Assembly: GCA_937892225.1 (NCBI GenBank) | Contig: CALAUH010000038.1 | Coordinates: 1-13,807 of the forward strand | Length of the DNA: 13,807 bases | Reading direction: 5' to 3' | From: an uncultured Treponema sp. | Lineage (GTDB): Bacteria > Spirochaetota > Spirochaetia > Treponematales > Treponemataceae | Made by a program: the position numbers and the translations under genes | In this document: one piece after another, positions 5,919-13,807 of the stretch | Layout of the letters: each line of letters opens with the position of its first letter | Numbering within the stretch: position 1 is the stretch's first letter | The notes under the pieces: model-generated | What the model saw: the letters and a program-made list of their open reading frames with translations, nothing else | What the model was told of the DNA's origin: nothing | Databases searched by the model: none

Positions 5919-8090
5919 ATGAGTATAAAAATATCAAAGAAACTTATGATTAGATCCTTAATCATTGCTGCAGCTAGTTTTGCAGTAATGATTGGAATTT
6001 ATTTTGCCGGTGGTTTTCGAATAATCGAAAATAAAATATATGATATTTACATGCAGAAAGGACCAGATACTGTTCCCTATAATGATGATATTGTTTTTAT
6101 AGAGGTAGATCAGCAAAGTATCATATGGGCAGAAGAAAACAAAGGATGGACATGGCCGTGGCCTAGAGAAGCTTATGCAGAACTGGTCGATTTTATTAGT
6201 GCAACGGATGTTAATTCAATAGCCTTTGATATTTTTTACGCAGATAATTCTGTTTATGGTAAAGAGGACGATGAACGTTTTGCTTTAGCATGTAAAAACA
6301 GTGGAAAAGTAATAAATGCAATGTTTGTTTCTGAAGATGATGATCAAACTGTCATGTTTCCGATAGAATCGATTAAAAATGGTTCAGCAATCATTGCAAA
6401 TGTAAACAGCAAAAAGGATGATGAAGTTGATGATATTATAAGAAGGGGACGTACCTTTTATGATTATGAATCAAACAGATATCCTATGCTGGGACTTGCC
6501 GCTTTGTCATTAACTGGAGAAGAGATTGAAGATATACCTACATTAAAAGATGGTTCTGTATATCTTCGTTTCCATCCGGATTTTAATGAAGCTTATTATC
6601 CTTATAGTGCAGGAAAAATTTTAGAAAGTTATGATTACTGGTCAAAAGGTTTGGATATTCCGGAAGACAGGGATGACCTTTTTGTACCGGAAGATTTTTC
6701 TGAAAAATATGTTTTCTGTGCTTTGTATGCACCAGGACTTTTTGATATCTGTTCAACTCCTGTTTCTCAAGTGTATCCGGGTTGTGGTGTACATATAACT
6801 ACTCTGGATAATTATTTAAGTAACAGTTTTATTCGAAAAACTCCAGAAATATTTTTAATTCTGTTTTATTTGATTGTAGCTTTTTTTGGTTCATTTATAA
6901 TTACTTTTGCAGAGAATTTTAATTCACAGAGAAAAATAGTATCACTTATTGTAGGTGGATTTATTTTCTCAGTTTTAATAATATTTTTCTTGTCATTTGG
7001 TTTGTTTATTGGTGGAATCTGGCTGCAAATGGCAGGACCGTTATTAACATTTGTACTTTCTTTCCTGGTTGCCCTTGGTTTTAGTTATTCGGTTGAAGGT
7101 AAGCAGAAAAGATTTATTAAAAATGCATTCAGTCAGTGTCAGTCTAAAGAATTTGTAAATATCATAGTTAATAATCCTTCTAAATTTGTTTTAGGCGGAG
7201 AAAAATATAATATGACAGCGTTTTTCTCTGACATTCAAAAATTTTCATCTTTAAGTGAGATTTTGACTGCAAATCAACTTGGAGAATTATTAAATTATTA
7301 TTTAACTAAAATGTCTGATGTTTTTATGGCAGAAGGCGGAACTATAGATAAATATGAAGGTGATTCAATTGTTGCATTAATGGGAGCACCTATTGAATTA
7401 GAAGACCATGCTTCTAGAACCTGTCGTGCTGCAATCAAAATGAAGAAAGCAGAACTTCAGATGAATAAAGATATTTATAATATTGTTGCAGAGAAGAATA
7501 AATCTCAGGTAAATCCTGTTTTATATGTTGCATTTAATATTCTTGTAAAAAATGAAAAGACTTTGTTTACAAGAATTGGTATTAATAGTGGTGAAATGAT
7601 TGCGGGGCTTTTTGGTTCTGAACGAAAAAAGAATTACACTATGATGGGAAATAATGTTAATCTTGCTTCCCGATTGGAAGGTGTAAACAAGCAGTATTCA
7701 ACTGGCGGAATTATTATAAGTGAGTTTACCAGAAAATTAATTGGAGATGAATTTATTGTAAGAAGTTTAGACAGAATACGCGTTGTAAATATAGATAAGC
7801 CTGTAAGAATTTATGAACTTATTGAAGAAAGAAAAAATGCAACTGAAGAATTACTTACAAAAGTTTCTTTGTGGCAGGATGCAATAAAATTATTTGAAGA
7901 GAAAAATTTTAAAGGTGCCTTAGAATTATTTACAAAAGTAAGTAATATGGATAAAGAAGATAAAGTGGCTTTATATTACATTAATTTGATTAATAATTAT
8001 TTTATTAAAGGTAAATATCCTGTAGAATCAAGTAAAGAAGGCATCGTTTATAATCCGGAAAATGGTGTATTTACACTTTTGCAGAAGTAA
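5919..8090 (+). CDS. CHASE2-domain class III adenylate cyclase
   Basis: The product has 723 residues and should make cAMP from ATP at the inner membrane. A first membrane helix (11-31) is followed by an extracytoplasmic CHASE2 sensor (about 35-305), three further helices (311-332, 340-362, 368-392) and a cytoplasmic cyclase domain (about 428-635). Metal-binding Asp438 (FFSDIQKF) and Asp482 (KYEGDS) are 44 apart, as in known class III enzymes. Lys478 and Thr574 are at the purine-recognition positions, and Asn581 and Arg585 (VNLASR) at the transition-state positions. The Lys/Thr pair points to class IIIb adenylate cyclase. Residues 645-700 look like a short TPR-like helical tail. There is no Shine-Dalgarno; the start lies 2 nt after the protease stop, so coupling is likely. 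Confidence 0.92.
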   Translation: MSIKISKKLMIRSLIIAAASFAVMIGIYFAGGFRIIENKIYDIYMQKGPDTVPYNDDIVFIEVDQQSIIWAEENKGWTWPWPREAYAELVDFISATDVNSIAFDIFYADNSVYGKEDDERFALACKNSGKVINAMFVSEDDDQTVMFPIESIKNGSAIIANVNSKKDDEVDDIIRRGRTFYDYESNRYPMLGLAALSLTGEEIEDIPTLKDGSVYLRFHPDFNEAYYPYSAGKILESYDYWSKGLDIPEDRDDLFVPEDFSEKYVFCALYAPGLFDICSTPVSQVYPGCGVHITTLDNYLSNSFIRKTPEIFLILFYLIVAFFGSFIITFAENFNSQRKIVSLIVGGFIFSVLIIFFLSFGLFIGGIWLQMAGPLLTFVLSFLVALGFSYSVEGKQKRFIKNAFSQCQSKEFVNIIVNNPSKFVLGGEKYNMTAFFSDIQKFSSLSEILTANQLGELLNYYLTKMSDVFMAEGGTIDKYEGDSIVALMGAPIELEDHASRTCRAAIKMKKAELQMNKDIYNIVAEKNKSQVNPVLYVAFNILVKNEKTLFTRIGINSGEMIAGLFGSERKKNYTMMGNNVNLASRLEGVNKQYSTGGIIISEFTRKLIGDEFIVRSLDRIRVVNIDKPVRIYELIEERKNATEELLTKVSLWQDAIKLFEEKNFKGALELFTKVSNMDKEDKVALYYINLINNYFIKGKYPVESSKEGIVYNPENGVFTLLQK

Positions 8091-8106
8091 GTAAATATGT
8101 TATACT
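8078..8106 (+). promoter_or_regulatory. Promoter of era, placed for a leaderless transcript
   Basis: TTTGCA (8078-8083, four of six) is followed after 17 nt by TATACT (8101-8106), which is preceded by TGT to give an extended -10. The -10 ends 6 nt before the ATG at 8113, so transcription should start at or beside the A of the start codon. The -35 lies inside the end of the cyclase gene. No Shine-Dalgarno is present. Confidence 0.65.
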
Positions 8107-8112
8107 GAACTT

Positions 8113-9015
8113 ATGGATAATGAATTAAAAACTGCAGTTGTTGCAATTATTGGACGCCCATCTGCAGGAAAATCAACTTTTTTAAATACAGCGTGTCAGG
8201 AAGATGTAAGTATTGTTTCACCAATTCCTCAGACTACTAGAAATGCAATTAAAGGTATTGTTAATACTTCTTATGGTCAGTTAATTTTTATAGATACTCC
8301 CGGATATCATGATTCAGAAAAAAAATTAAATTTGCGATTAAGAAATGTTACAGAAACACAATTAGATGGAATTGATTGTGTATTGTACGTTATAGATTCT
8401 ACGAGAATTCCTGCTGAAGAAGAAATGCATACTGCAGCTTTATTAAAAGGTCTGGAAGATAAAACAGTTGTCGCAATAAACAAAATTGATGCTCCGCAGA
8501 GTAAGGTTTTACCAGTCAGAAAATTTATTCAGGAAAATTTACCGTCGATTCCATCAGAAAGAATTTTTGAAATTTCAGCTCAAAAAGATACTGGAATTAA
8601 CGAGGTATTAAAATCACTTTATGATATTTCTCCTGTCGGTGAACCTATGTACAGTGAAGAACTTGCTACTGATCAGGATTTACAGTTTAGGGTTTGTGAA
8701 GTTATAAGAGGGGAAGCCATTAATCGTTTAAGTGATGAAATTCCTCATGCTGTATATGTTGAAGTTGCAGATGTTGAACACAGAAATGACGGTAAAAAAT
8801 TATGGATTCGTGCTTTTTTGTGTGTTGAACGAGAAAGTCAGAAAGGCATTGTAATTGGTAAAGGGGCTGCAAAAATCAAAGAAATTCGTCTTGCTGCATT
8901 AAAAAAATTAAGTGAGATTTATATTCAAAAAATAGACTTGGATTTACAGGTAAAAGTAAATAAAAACTGGCGTCAAAAAGATAATGTTCTTGACCGTTTA
9001 ATAAATGATAAGTAG
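8113..9015 (+). CDS. era: GTPase Era
   Basis: The product has 300 residues, the usual Era length. Era binds GTP and, through its KH domain, the 3' end of 16S rRNA during small-subunit maturation. The G domain shows G1 GRPSAGKS (14-21), the G2 threonines 41-42, G3 DTPG (61-64), G4 NKID (123-126) and G5 SAQ (155-157). The KH domain in the C-terminal third has GIVIGKGAAKIKEI (245-258), with the GKGA loop. The residues after it read RLAAL where many Era proteins have an IGxxAR-like stretch, a mild departure. It follows the cyclase gene by 22 nt, without a terminator, but also has its own leaderless-type promoter. Confidence 0.95.
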   Translation: MDNELKTAVVAIIGRPSAGKSTFLNTACQEDVSIVSPIPQTTRNAIKGIVNTSYGQLIFIDTPGYHDSEKKLNLRLRNVTETQLDGIDCVLYVIDSTRIPAEEEMHTAALLKGLEDKTVVAINKIDAPQSKVLPVRKFIQENLPSIPSERIFEISAQKDTGINEVLKSLYDISPVGEPMYSEELATDQDLQFRVCEVIRGEAINRLSDEIPHAVYVEVADVEHRNDGKKLWIRAFLCVERESQKGIVIGKGAAKIKEIRLAALKKLSEIYIQKIDLDLQVKVNKNWRQKDNVLDRLINDK

Positions 9016-9032
9016 ATTTTTGAATTTCTTTG

Positions 9033-9041
9033 TGATAAAAT
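9033..9041 (+). promoter_or_regulatory. Extended -10 promoter of glgX, placed for a very short leader
   Basis: TGA directly precedes TAAAAT (9036-9041), five of six for the hexamer with the TGn extension. The motif ends 10 nt before the ATG at 9052, which implies a leader of only about 3-4 nt. There is no Shine-Dalgarno and no good -35. Confidence 0.5.
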
Positions 9042-9051
9042 CGATTTTGTT

Positions 9052-11193
9052 ATGTCAGGTATTACAATCGGGTGTGGAAAACCTTTAGCTTTTGGTTCAA
9101 CAATTACACAGGATGGTGTAAATTTTTCGCTTTATAGTAAAAATGCTTCTAAAGTGACTCTCTGTCTTTTTGAAAATGAGGATGCAAAACTTCCATATGT
9201 AACAATTGATCTTGATAAAAAAGAAAATAAAACTGGTGATATATGGCATGTTTTTGTTAAAAATCTGAAAGAGGGTGCGTTGTATTTATATAAGGTAGAT
9301 GGTGAATACAATCCTCCGAAAGGGTTTAGATATAATTATCATAAATATCTGTTTGATCCATATGCTAAAGCTTTTACAAAAGGTTCTGTTTTTTTATCTT
9401 ATAATAATCAGATGAAATCTGGTCTTGCCGGTGAACAAAACGGAGAACTGATGGATTTATCTGGTTTTCCAAAATGTGTTGTAATTAACGATGATTTTGA
9501 CTGGGAAGGGGACAGACCCCTTAATTATCCTTTAGAAAAAACAGTTATTTACGAAACTCACTTAAAAGGTTTTACGGCTTCTTTATCTTCTGAAATTGAT
9601 AGAAAAATTGCCGGTACTTATCTGGGATTTACTAAAAAAATTGATTATTTGAAACAGCTTGGAATTAATTGTGTAGAATTACTTCCTGTTTTTGAATTTG
9701 ATGAAAATGAAACAGCAAATATAAATCCTAAAACTGGAAAAATGCTGGTAAATTACTGGGGTTATTCAACAATCGGTTATTTTGCTCCAAAAACTTCTTA
9801 TTCATCAGATAAAACACCTGGTGGTGCTGTAAAAGAATTTAAACAGATGATAAAACTGCTTCATAAAGAAGGAATCGAAGTAATTTTAGACGTTGTTTAT
9901 AATCATACTGCAGAAGGAAATGAACACGGTTATACTTTTGAATGGCGCGGTTTACAGAATGATGTTTATTATCAGCTTCCACAAAATGAAAAACAGTATT
10001 ATATGAATTTTAGCGGTTGCGGTAATACTGTGAATTGTAATAATCCGGTAGTTCAGGAATTTATTTTAGACAGCTTACGTTACTGGGTTTTAGAAATGCA
10101 TGTAGACGGATTTAGATTTGATCTTGCATCAATTTTGACTCGTTCACCAAATGGAACTCCAATTACAGATTTTCCTTCTTTGACTCAGACAATCAGTCAG
10201 GATCCGATTCTTGCCAATACAAAGATTATTGCTGAACCATGGGATTGTGGTGGTTTGTATCAGCTTGGAAATTTTCCTGCCGGTGATAATAACCGATGGT
10301 CTGAATGGAACGGTCGTTTTAGAGATGATATCCGTCGTTTTATTCGTGGTGATGAAAATACTGCTACGAATGCTGCTACAAGAATTGCCGGAAGTTCAGA
10401 TTGTTATAATCACGATGGAAGAAAACCTTCTGCATCAATCAATTTTATTACTGCACACGACGGTTTTACTTTAAACGATTTGGTAACTTATAATAATAAA
10501 CATAATGAAGAAAACGGTGAAGATAACAGAGACGGTTCTGATGATAATTTAAGTTATAATCACGGTTATGAAGGTGAATGTTCTAATCCTAAAATACAGG
10601 CAATTCGTTTACGAAAGATTAAAAATTTTTTGATTTATCTTTTTGTATCTCAGGGGGTTCCTATGTTGCTCTCTGGTGATGAAGCAAGAAGAACTCAAAA
10701 TGGAAATAATAATGCATATTGTCAGGATAATGAAATAAGCTGGTTTGACTGGAATCTTGTAAAAACTAACGAGCGTCTTGTACGTTTTACTTCTATATTG
10801 ATTGCATTAAGAAAAAAATATCCTGTTTTTTCAAGAACAAACTTTTTTTCTTCAAATGATGCAAATTTAATTTCTGGAATTTCATGGTATGATATTAATG
10901 GTAAAAATCCAGACTGGTCTACACAGAAAAGATTTCTGGCATTTAAGCTGAACGGAGATTCATCTGAAAATAATATTTACCAGAATGATTTTTATATAGC
11001 AACAAATACTGATATTTATGATTTGACTATAACTTTACCTTCTTTGTCTGACGGTAAAAAATGGTATTTAATCACAGATACGGCTTTTGATAATCAAGAT
11101 GATATTTATGAAAGTGGAAAAGAAGAACTGCTTATGGAACAAAAAAGATATGTTTTAATTTCAGGTTCTACAGTAATTCTTATAAGCAAATAA
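9052..11193 (+). CDS. glgX: Glycogen debranching enzyme GlgX (GH13 isoamylase type)
   Basis: The product has 713 residues and cleaves alpha-1,6 branch points of glycogen, mainly the short stubs left by phosphorylase. An N-terminal CBM48 region (about 10-110: PLAFGST, GVNFSLYSKNA, an FDPYAKA stretch) precedes the GH13 barrel. In the barrel, VIYETHLKGFT opens the domain and VILDVVYNHT (277-286) is conserved region I. DGFRFDLAS gives nucleophile Asp357, IIAEPWDCGG gives acid/base Glu395 and TAHDGFT gives Asp470. There is no signal peptide, so it is cytoplasmic. It is somewhat longer than the E. coli enzyme. Its partner glgP follows after 47 nt with no terminator between. Codons 152-157 contain a copy of the dispersed repeat (9508-9520). 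Confidence 0.93.
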   Translation: MSGITIGCGKPLAFGSTITQDGVNFSLYSKNASKVTLCLFENEDAKLPYVTIDLDKKENKTGDIWHVFVKNLKEGALYLYKVDGEYNPPKGFRYNYHKYLFDPYAKAFTKGSVFLSYNNQMKSGLAGEQNGELMDLSGFPKCVVINDDFDWEGDRPLNYPLEKTVIYETHLKGFTASLSSEIDRKIAGTYLGFTKKIDYLKQLGINCVELLPVFEFDENETANINPKTGKMLVNYWGYSTIGYFAPKTSYSSDKTPGGAVKEFKQMIKLLHKEGIEVILDVVYNHTAEGNEHGYTFEWRGLQNDVYYQLPQNEKQYYMNFSGCGNTVNCNNPVVQEFILDSLRYWVLEMHVDGFRFDLASILTRSPNGTPITDFPSLTQTISQDPILANTKIIAEPWDCGGLYQLGNFPAGDNNRWSEWNGRFRDDIRRFIRGDENTATNAATRIAGSSDCYNHDGRKPSASINFITAHDGFTLNDLVTYNNKHNEENGEDNRDGSDDNLSYNHGYEGECSNPKIQAIRLRKIKNFLIYLFVSQGVPMLLSGDEARRTQNGNNNAYCQDNEISWFDWNLVKTNERLVRFTSILIALRKKYPVFSRTNFFSSNDANLISGISWYDINGKNPDWSTQKRFLAFKLNGDSSENNIYQNDFYIATNTDIYDLTITLPSLSDGKKWYLITDTAFDNQDDIYESGKEELLMEQKRYVLISGSTVILISK
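9508..9520 (+). repeat. GGGGACAGACCCC repeat inside glgX
   Basis: The 13-base core is identical to the intergenic copies at 341 and 1919 and lies in the same orientation. Here it is in frame and encodes most of EGDRP (residues 152-156), which falls in the W-x-x-D-x-P stretch before the barrel. I found no other CCC trinucleotide in glgX, so the segment stands out from the gene's AT-rich usage. Confidence 0.65.
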
Positions 11194-11206
11194 TTAAAAA
11201 ATGAGT

Positions 11207-11233
11207 TATAATTGATGTAATATTTGATAGGAG
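11207..11233 (+). promoter_or_regulatory. Candidate -10 and Shine-Dalgarno of glgP
   Basis: A perfect TATAAT (11207-11212) lies in the glgX-glgP gap, without a convincing -35. A start near 11219 would give a leader of about 22 nt with AGGAG (11229-11233), 7 nt before the ATG at 11241. This is the conventional arrangement, in contrast to era and glgX. Confidence 0.45.
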
Positions 11234-11240
11234 TATTTTT

Positions 11241-13691
11241 ATGCAATTCAACAAAGAAGAATTTAAAGCAAATTTATCTGCACGTTTACGTCGTCAATAT
11301 GGTAAAGATATATCTCAGGCAAATAAGCATGATCTTTTTGATGCTGTTTCTGCTTCTGCTTTTGAATTAATAATGCCAAGCTGGATGGCTACAAGAGCAG
11401 AATATGATAAAAAACCTGTAAAACAGTTGTATTATTTGTCTGCTGAATTTTTAATGGGACGTGCATTGAGTAATAATCTTATTAATGCAGGAATTAAAGA
11501 TTCTGTTAAAGAAGTTTTAAAAGAAATGAACATAGATTTTGATATGATAGAGGATGAAGAACCAGATGCAGCATTAGGTAACGGTGGTTTAGGTCGTCTT
11601 GCCGCTTGTTTTCTGGATTCTCTTGCAACTCTTGATTATCCTGGACATGGATATGGTATTCGTTATGAATATGGTATGTTTGAACAGAAAATTGAAGACG
11701 GATATCAGGTAGAATATCCTGACAACTGGCTTAGTCATCGTGATCCTTGGGAAATTAAACGTTCAGATTTAGCTGTTACTGTAAAATTCGGAGGAAATAT
11801 TGCTTATGGAAGAACTCCGGATGGTCAGCCACGTTTCTATCTTGAAAATGCAGAAGAAGTAACTGCAACTCCTTATGATATGCCGATTATTGGATACGAT
11901 ACAAATAACGTAAATACTTTAAGACTTTGGTCAGCTTCAAGTCCTAACGGTTTTGATTTACAGCTTTTTAATAATATGGAATATAATCGTGCTGTAGAAA
12001 GACAGAATAGTGCAGAAAATATCAGCCGCGTTTTGTATCCAAATGATAACGGTCCAAGCGGAAAAGCACTCAGATTAAAACAGCAGTATTTCTTTAGTTC
12101 TGCATCTTTACAGGATTTAGTACGTCATTATGTAGCTGATTATGGAACTGATTTTAGTAAATTTGCTGAACTTCATGTTATCCAGTTGAATGATACTCAT
12201 CCTGTTGTTGCAATCCCTGAACTTATGCGTATTTTAATAGATGATTATAATCTTGGCTGGGATGAAGCATGGGATGTTGTAACTCATACTTTTGCTTATA
12301 CAAATCATACAATTCTTGCAGAAGCTTTGGAAAAATGGCCTATTTCAATTTTCCAGGGATTATTGCCTCGTGTTTATCAGATTGTAGAAGAAATTAACAG
12401 ACGCTTAGTAATTGAACTTAGAGAAAAATTCCCTAATGATTATTATAAGCATGAACATATGGCTATTATTCATAATAATATGGTTTATATGGCATGGCTT
12501 GCAATTCATTCTTGTTTCAGTGTAAACGGTGTTGCTGAACTTCATACTGAATTATTAAAAACATCTGAATTAAAAGACTGGTATGCTATTTATCCTGAAA
12601 AATTTAACAATAAAACAAATGGTATTACTCAGAGAAGATGGCTTTTAAATGCAAATCCTTTACTTGCTGATTTTATTACAAAACGAATTGGTCATGGCTG
12701 GGAAAAAGATTTAACTAAATTAAAAGGTCTTGAAAAATATCTTGATGATGAAAAGAGTTTAAATGAAATTATCAAGATAAAAGAAGCAAATAAACAGAAT
12801 CTTGCAGATTATTTAAAACATGCACAGAATGAATTCCTTGATCCTGAAAGTATTTTTGATGTTCAGGTAAAACGTCTTCATGAATATAAACGTCAGCTTT
12901 TGAATATTCTTCACGTAATGTATTTATACAATCGACTTGTTGATGATCCAACTTTTGATCCTCCTGCAAGAACATTTATTTTTGGTGCAAAAGCAGCAAG
13001 CGGTTATAGAAGGGCAAAATCAATTATTAAATTAATAAATACTGTTGCAGAAAGAATTAATAATGATAGAAGAGTTCGTGGAAAAATTAGAGTTGTCTTT
13101 GTAGAAAACTATAGAGTTTCTGTTGCAGAAAAAATCTTCCCTGCTGCAGATGTTTCTGAACAGATTTCTACTGCCGGACTTGAAGCATCTGGTACTTCAA
13201 ATATGAAATTTATGTTAAATGGTGCTTTAACTCTTGGAACTATGGATGGAGCTAATATCGAAATTTTTGAAGAAGCAGGTAAAGAAAACGGATTTGTTTT
13301 TGGTATGCTTACAGAAGAAATTAAAAAGATGGAAGCAGAACATTCTTATAATCCTCAGGAATATTTAAGCAGAAATCCTGCTCTTGCAAAAGTTATAGAA
13401 CAGCTTGTTGATGGAACATATGATCCTTCTAGACAGTTGTTTAAAGAACTTCATGACTCTTTGGTTTATGGTGTAGAAGGTCAGCGTCCAGATGTTTATT
13501 ATGTTCTTGCTGATTTTGATTCTTACTGTAAAGCTCAGGAAAGAATAGCAGCAGCGTATGCAGATAAAAAGAATTGGGCAAGAATGACATTAAAGAATAT
13601 TGCAAATTCAGGTAAGTTCTCTTCTGATAGAACAATAGAAGATTATGTAAGAGATATCTGGAAATTAAAAAATGTTGATGTTCAACTTTAG
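11241..13691 (+). CDS. glgP: Glycogen/alpha-glucan phosphorylase
   Basis: The product has 816 residues, matching the bacterial glycogen/maltodextrin phosphorylase length. It removes terminal glucose from alpha-1,4-glucan with phosphate, giving glucose-1-phosphate, in the cytoplasm. GT35 family marks are present along the whole chain: YLSAEFLMGRAL (65-76), GNGGLGRLAACFLDSLATL (113-131), HVIQLNDTHP (312-321), QVKRLHEYKRQ, and the signature EASGTSNMKFMLNG with the pyridoxal-phosphate lysine at 656, followed by LGTMDGANIEI. No frameshift or missing motif is seen. Whether it prefers glycogen or maltodextrin (GlgP or MalP) cannot be told from sequence by eye; the glgX neighbour favours glycogen. 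It ends at a strong terminator. Confidence 0.96.
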   Translation: MQFNKEEFKANLSARLRRQYGKDISQANKHDLFDAVSASAFELIMPSWMATRAEYDKKPVKQLYYLSAEFLMGRALSNNLINAGIKDSVKEVLKEMNIDFDMIEDEEPDAALGNGGLGRLAACFLDSLATLDYPGHGYGIRYEYGMFEQKIEDGYQVEYPDNWLSHRDPWEIKRSDLAVTVKFGGNIAYGRTPDGQPRFYLENAEEVTATPYDMPIIGYDTNNVNTLRLWSASSPNGFDLQLFNNMEYNRAVERQNSAENISRVLYPNDNGPSGKALRLKQQYFFSSASLQDLVRHYVADYGTDFSKFAELHVIQLNDTHPVVAIPELMRILIDDYNLGWDEAWDVVTHTFAYTNHTILAEALEKWPISIFQGLLPRVYQIVEEINRRLVIELREKFPNDYYKHEHMAIIHNNMVYMAWLAIHSCFSVNGVAELHTELLKTSELKDWYAIYPEKFNNKTNGITQRRWLLNANPLLADFITKRIGHGWEKDLTKLKGLEKYLDDEKSLNEIIKIKEANKQNLADYLKHAQNEFLDPESIFDVQVKRLHEYKRQLLNILHVMYLYNRLVDDPTFDPPARTFIFGAKAASGYRRAKSIIKLINTVAERINNDRRVRGKIRVVFVENYRVSVAEKIFPAADVSEQISTAGLEASGTSNMKFMLNGALTLGTMDGANIEIFEEAGKENGFVFGMLTEEIKKMEAEHSYNPQEYLSRNPALAKVIEQLVDGTYDPSRQLFKELHDSLVYGVEGQRPDVYYVLADFDSYCKAQERIAAAYADKKNWARMTLKNIANSGKFSSDRTIEDYVRDIWKLKNVDVQL

Positions 13692-13699
13692 GACATAAA

Positions 13700-13730
13700 A
13701 AAAGCGTTCTTTATAAGGAAGAACGCTTTT
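13700..13730. terminator. Bidirectional intrinsic terminator between glgP and tRNA-Cys
   Basis: A perfect 12-bp stem (13700-13711 with 13719-13730) closes a 7-base loop. It ends in TTTT on the plus strand, for glgP, and in seven T on the minus strand (complement of 13697-13703), for the convergent tRNA gene. It starts 8 nt after the glgP stop and 5 nt from the tRNA 3' end. Confidence 0.9.
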
Positions 13731-13734
13731 AATT

Positions 13735-13806
13735 AGGAGTGGATAGGAGTCGAACCTACCAATGATGGTTTTGCAGACCAGTCCCTTACCGCTTGGGTAC
13801 CACTCC
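13735..13806 (-). tRNA. tRNA-Cys (anticodon GCA)
   Basis: The gene folds into a full cloverleaf on the minus strand. The acceptor stem is GGAGTGG/CCACTCC (7 bp), the D arm is CCC/GGG with a GG-containing loop, the anticodon loop is CTGCAAA (anticodon GCA at 13772-13774) and the T arm is GTAGG/CCTAT with loop TTCGACT. The discriminator base is U, as expected for cysteine. The CCA end is not encoded (AAT follows). The top pair of the anticodon stem (positions 27-43) is a C-U mismatch. The gene is complete except for any 5' leader beyond the window. Confidence 0.95.
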
Positions 13807-13807
13807 A

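Noticed and set aside
6445..6455. GGGGACGTACC inside the cyclase gene as another repeat copy
   Set aside because: Only the GGGGAC half matches; the right arm is missing, so it is likely chance.
12772..13635. Minus-strand open frames inside glgP, and similar short frames inside glgX, the SH3b gene and the lipoprotein genes
   Set aside because: They lie wholly inside strongly recognised genes, with no independent motifs or start signals.
1..13807. CRISPR array, insertion sequence, rRNA or prophage genes
   Set aside because: No regularly spaced repeats, transposase, rRNA signatures or phage proteins were seen on either strand.

Overview
The window looks like a piece of a host-associated Treponema (Spirochaetes) chromosome. 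The base composition is strongly AT-rich. There is an unusually high share of secreted or lipidated proteins with spirochete-style signal peptides. A CHASE2-type adenylate cyclase with a spirochete-like cyclase core lies beside era and glycogen-degradation genes. This is inference from gene content and sequence style; no species can be named.

Left part (1-4406) reads as accessory DNA. It opens with the last 38 codons of an unrecognised gene. That gene's stop codon lies inside a long hairpin, and a second, GC-rich hairpin of related design follows, then an intrinsic terminator. Both hairpins carry unpaired bases on one arm only, at positions that resemble integron attC sites. Next comes an overlapping gene pair (438-1908): a ZU5-like lipoprotein and a secreted CE1-like esterase. 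The pair is bounded on both sides by copies of a dispersed repeat with core GGGGACAGACCCC. A convergent lipoprotein with an Ig-like and a DUF6273-like domain occupies 2009-3265 on the minus strand, with a terminator-like hairpin in its probable leader. A divergent membrane-anchored protein of unknown function follows (3462-4406).

Right part (4475-13806) is housekeeping or regulatory. It holds a tightly packed run of periplasmic SH3b protein, M48 metalloprotease and CHASE2-adenylate cyclase (4-nt overlap, then a 2-nt gap). After these come era, glgX (glycogen debranching) and glgP (glycogen phosphorylase). A bidirectional intrinsic terminator then separates glgP from a convergent tRNA-Cys(GCA).

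The first three genes suggest an envelope unit in which periplasmic proteins sit with a cAMP-producing sensor. glgX and glgP together would release glucose-1-phosphate from glycogen: GlgP shortens outer chains and GlgX removes the stubs.

The most notable signals are: (1) extended -10 promoter motifs placed 6-10 nt before start codons that lack a Shine-Dalgarno sequence (SH3b gene, era, glgX), implying leaderless or nearly leaderless mRNAs; (2) the attC-like hairpin pair; (3) the GGGGACAGACCCC repeat, including one copy in frame inside glgX at a conserved-looking motif; (4) a possible attenuator before the DUF6273 lipoprotein.
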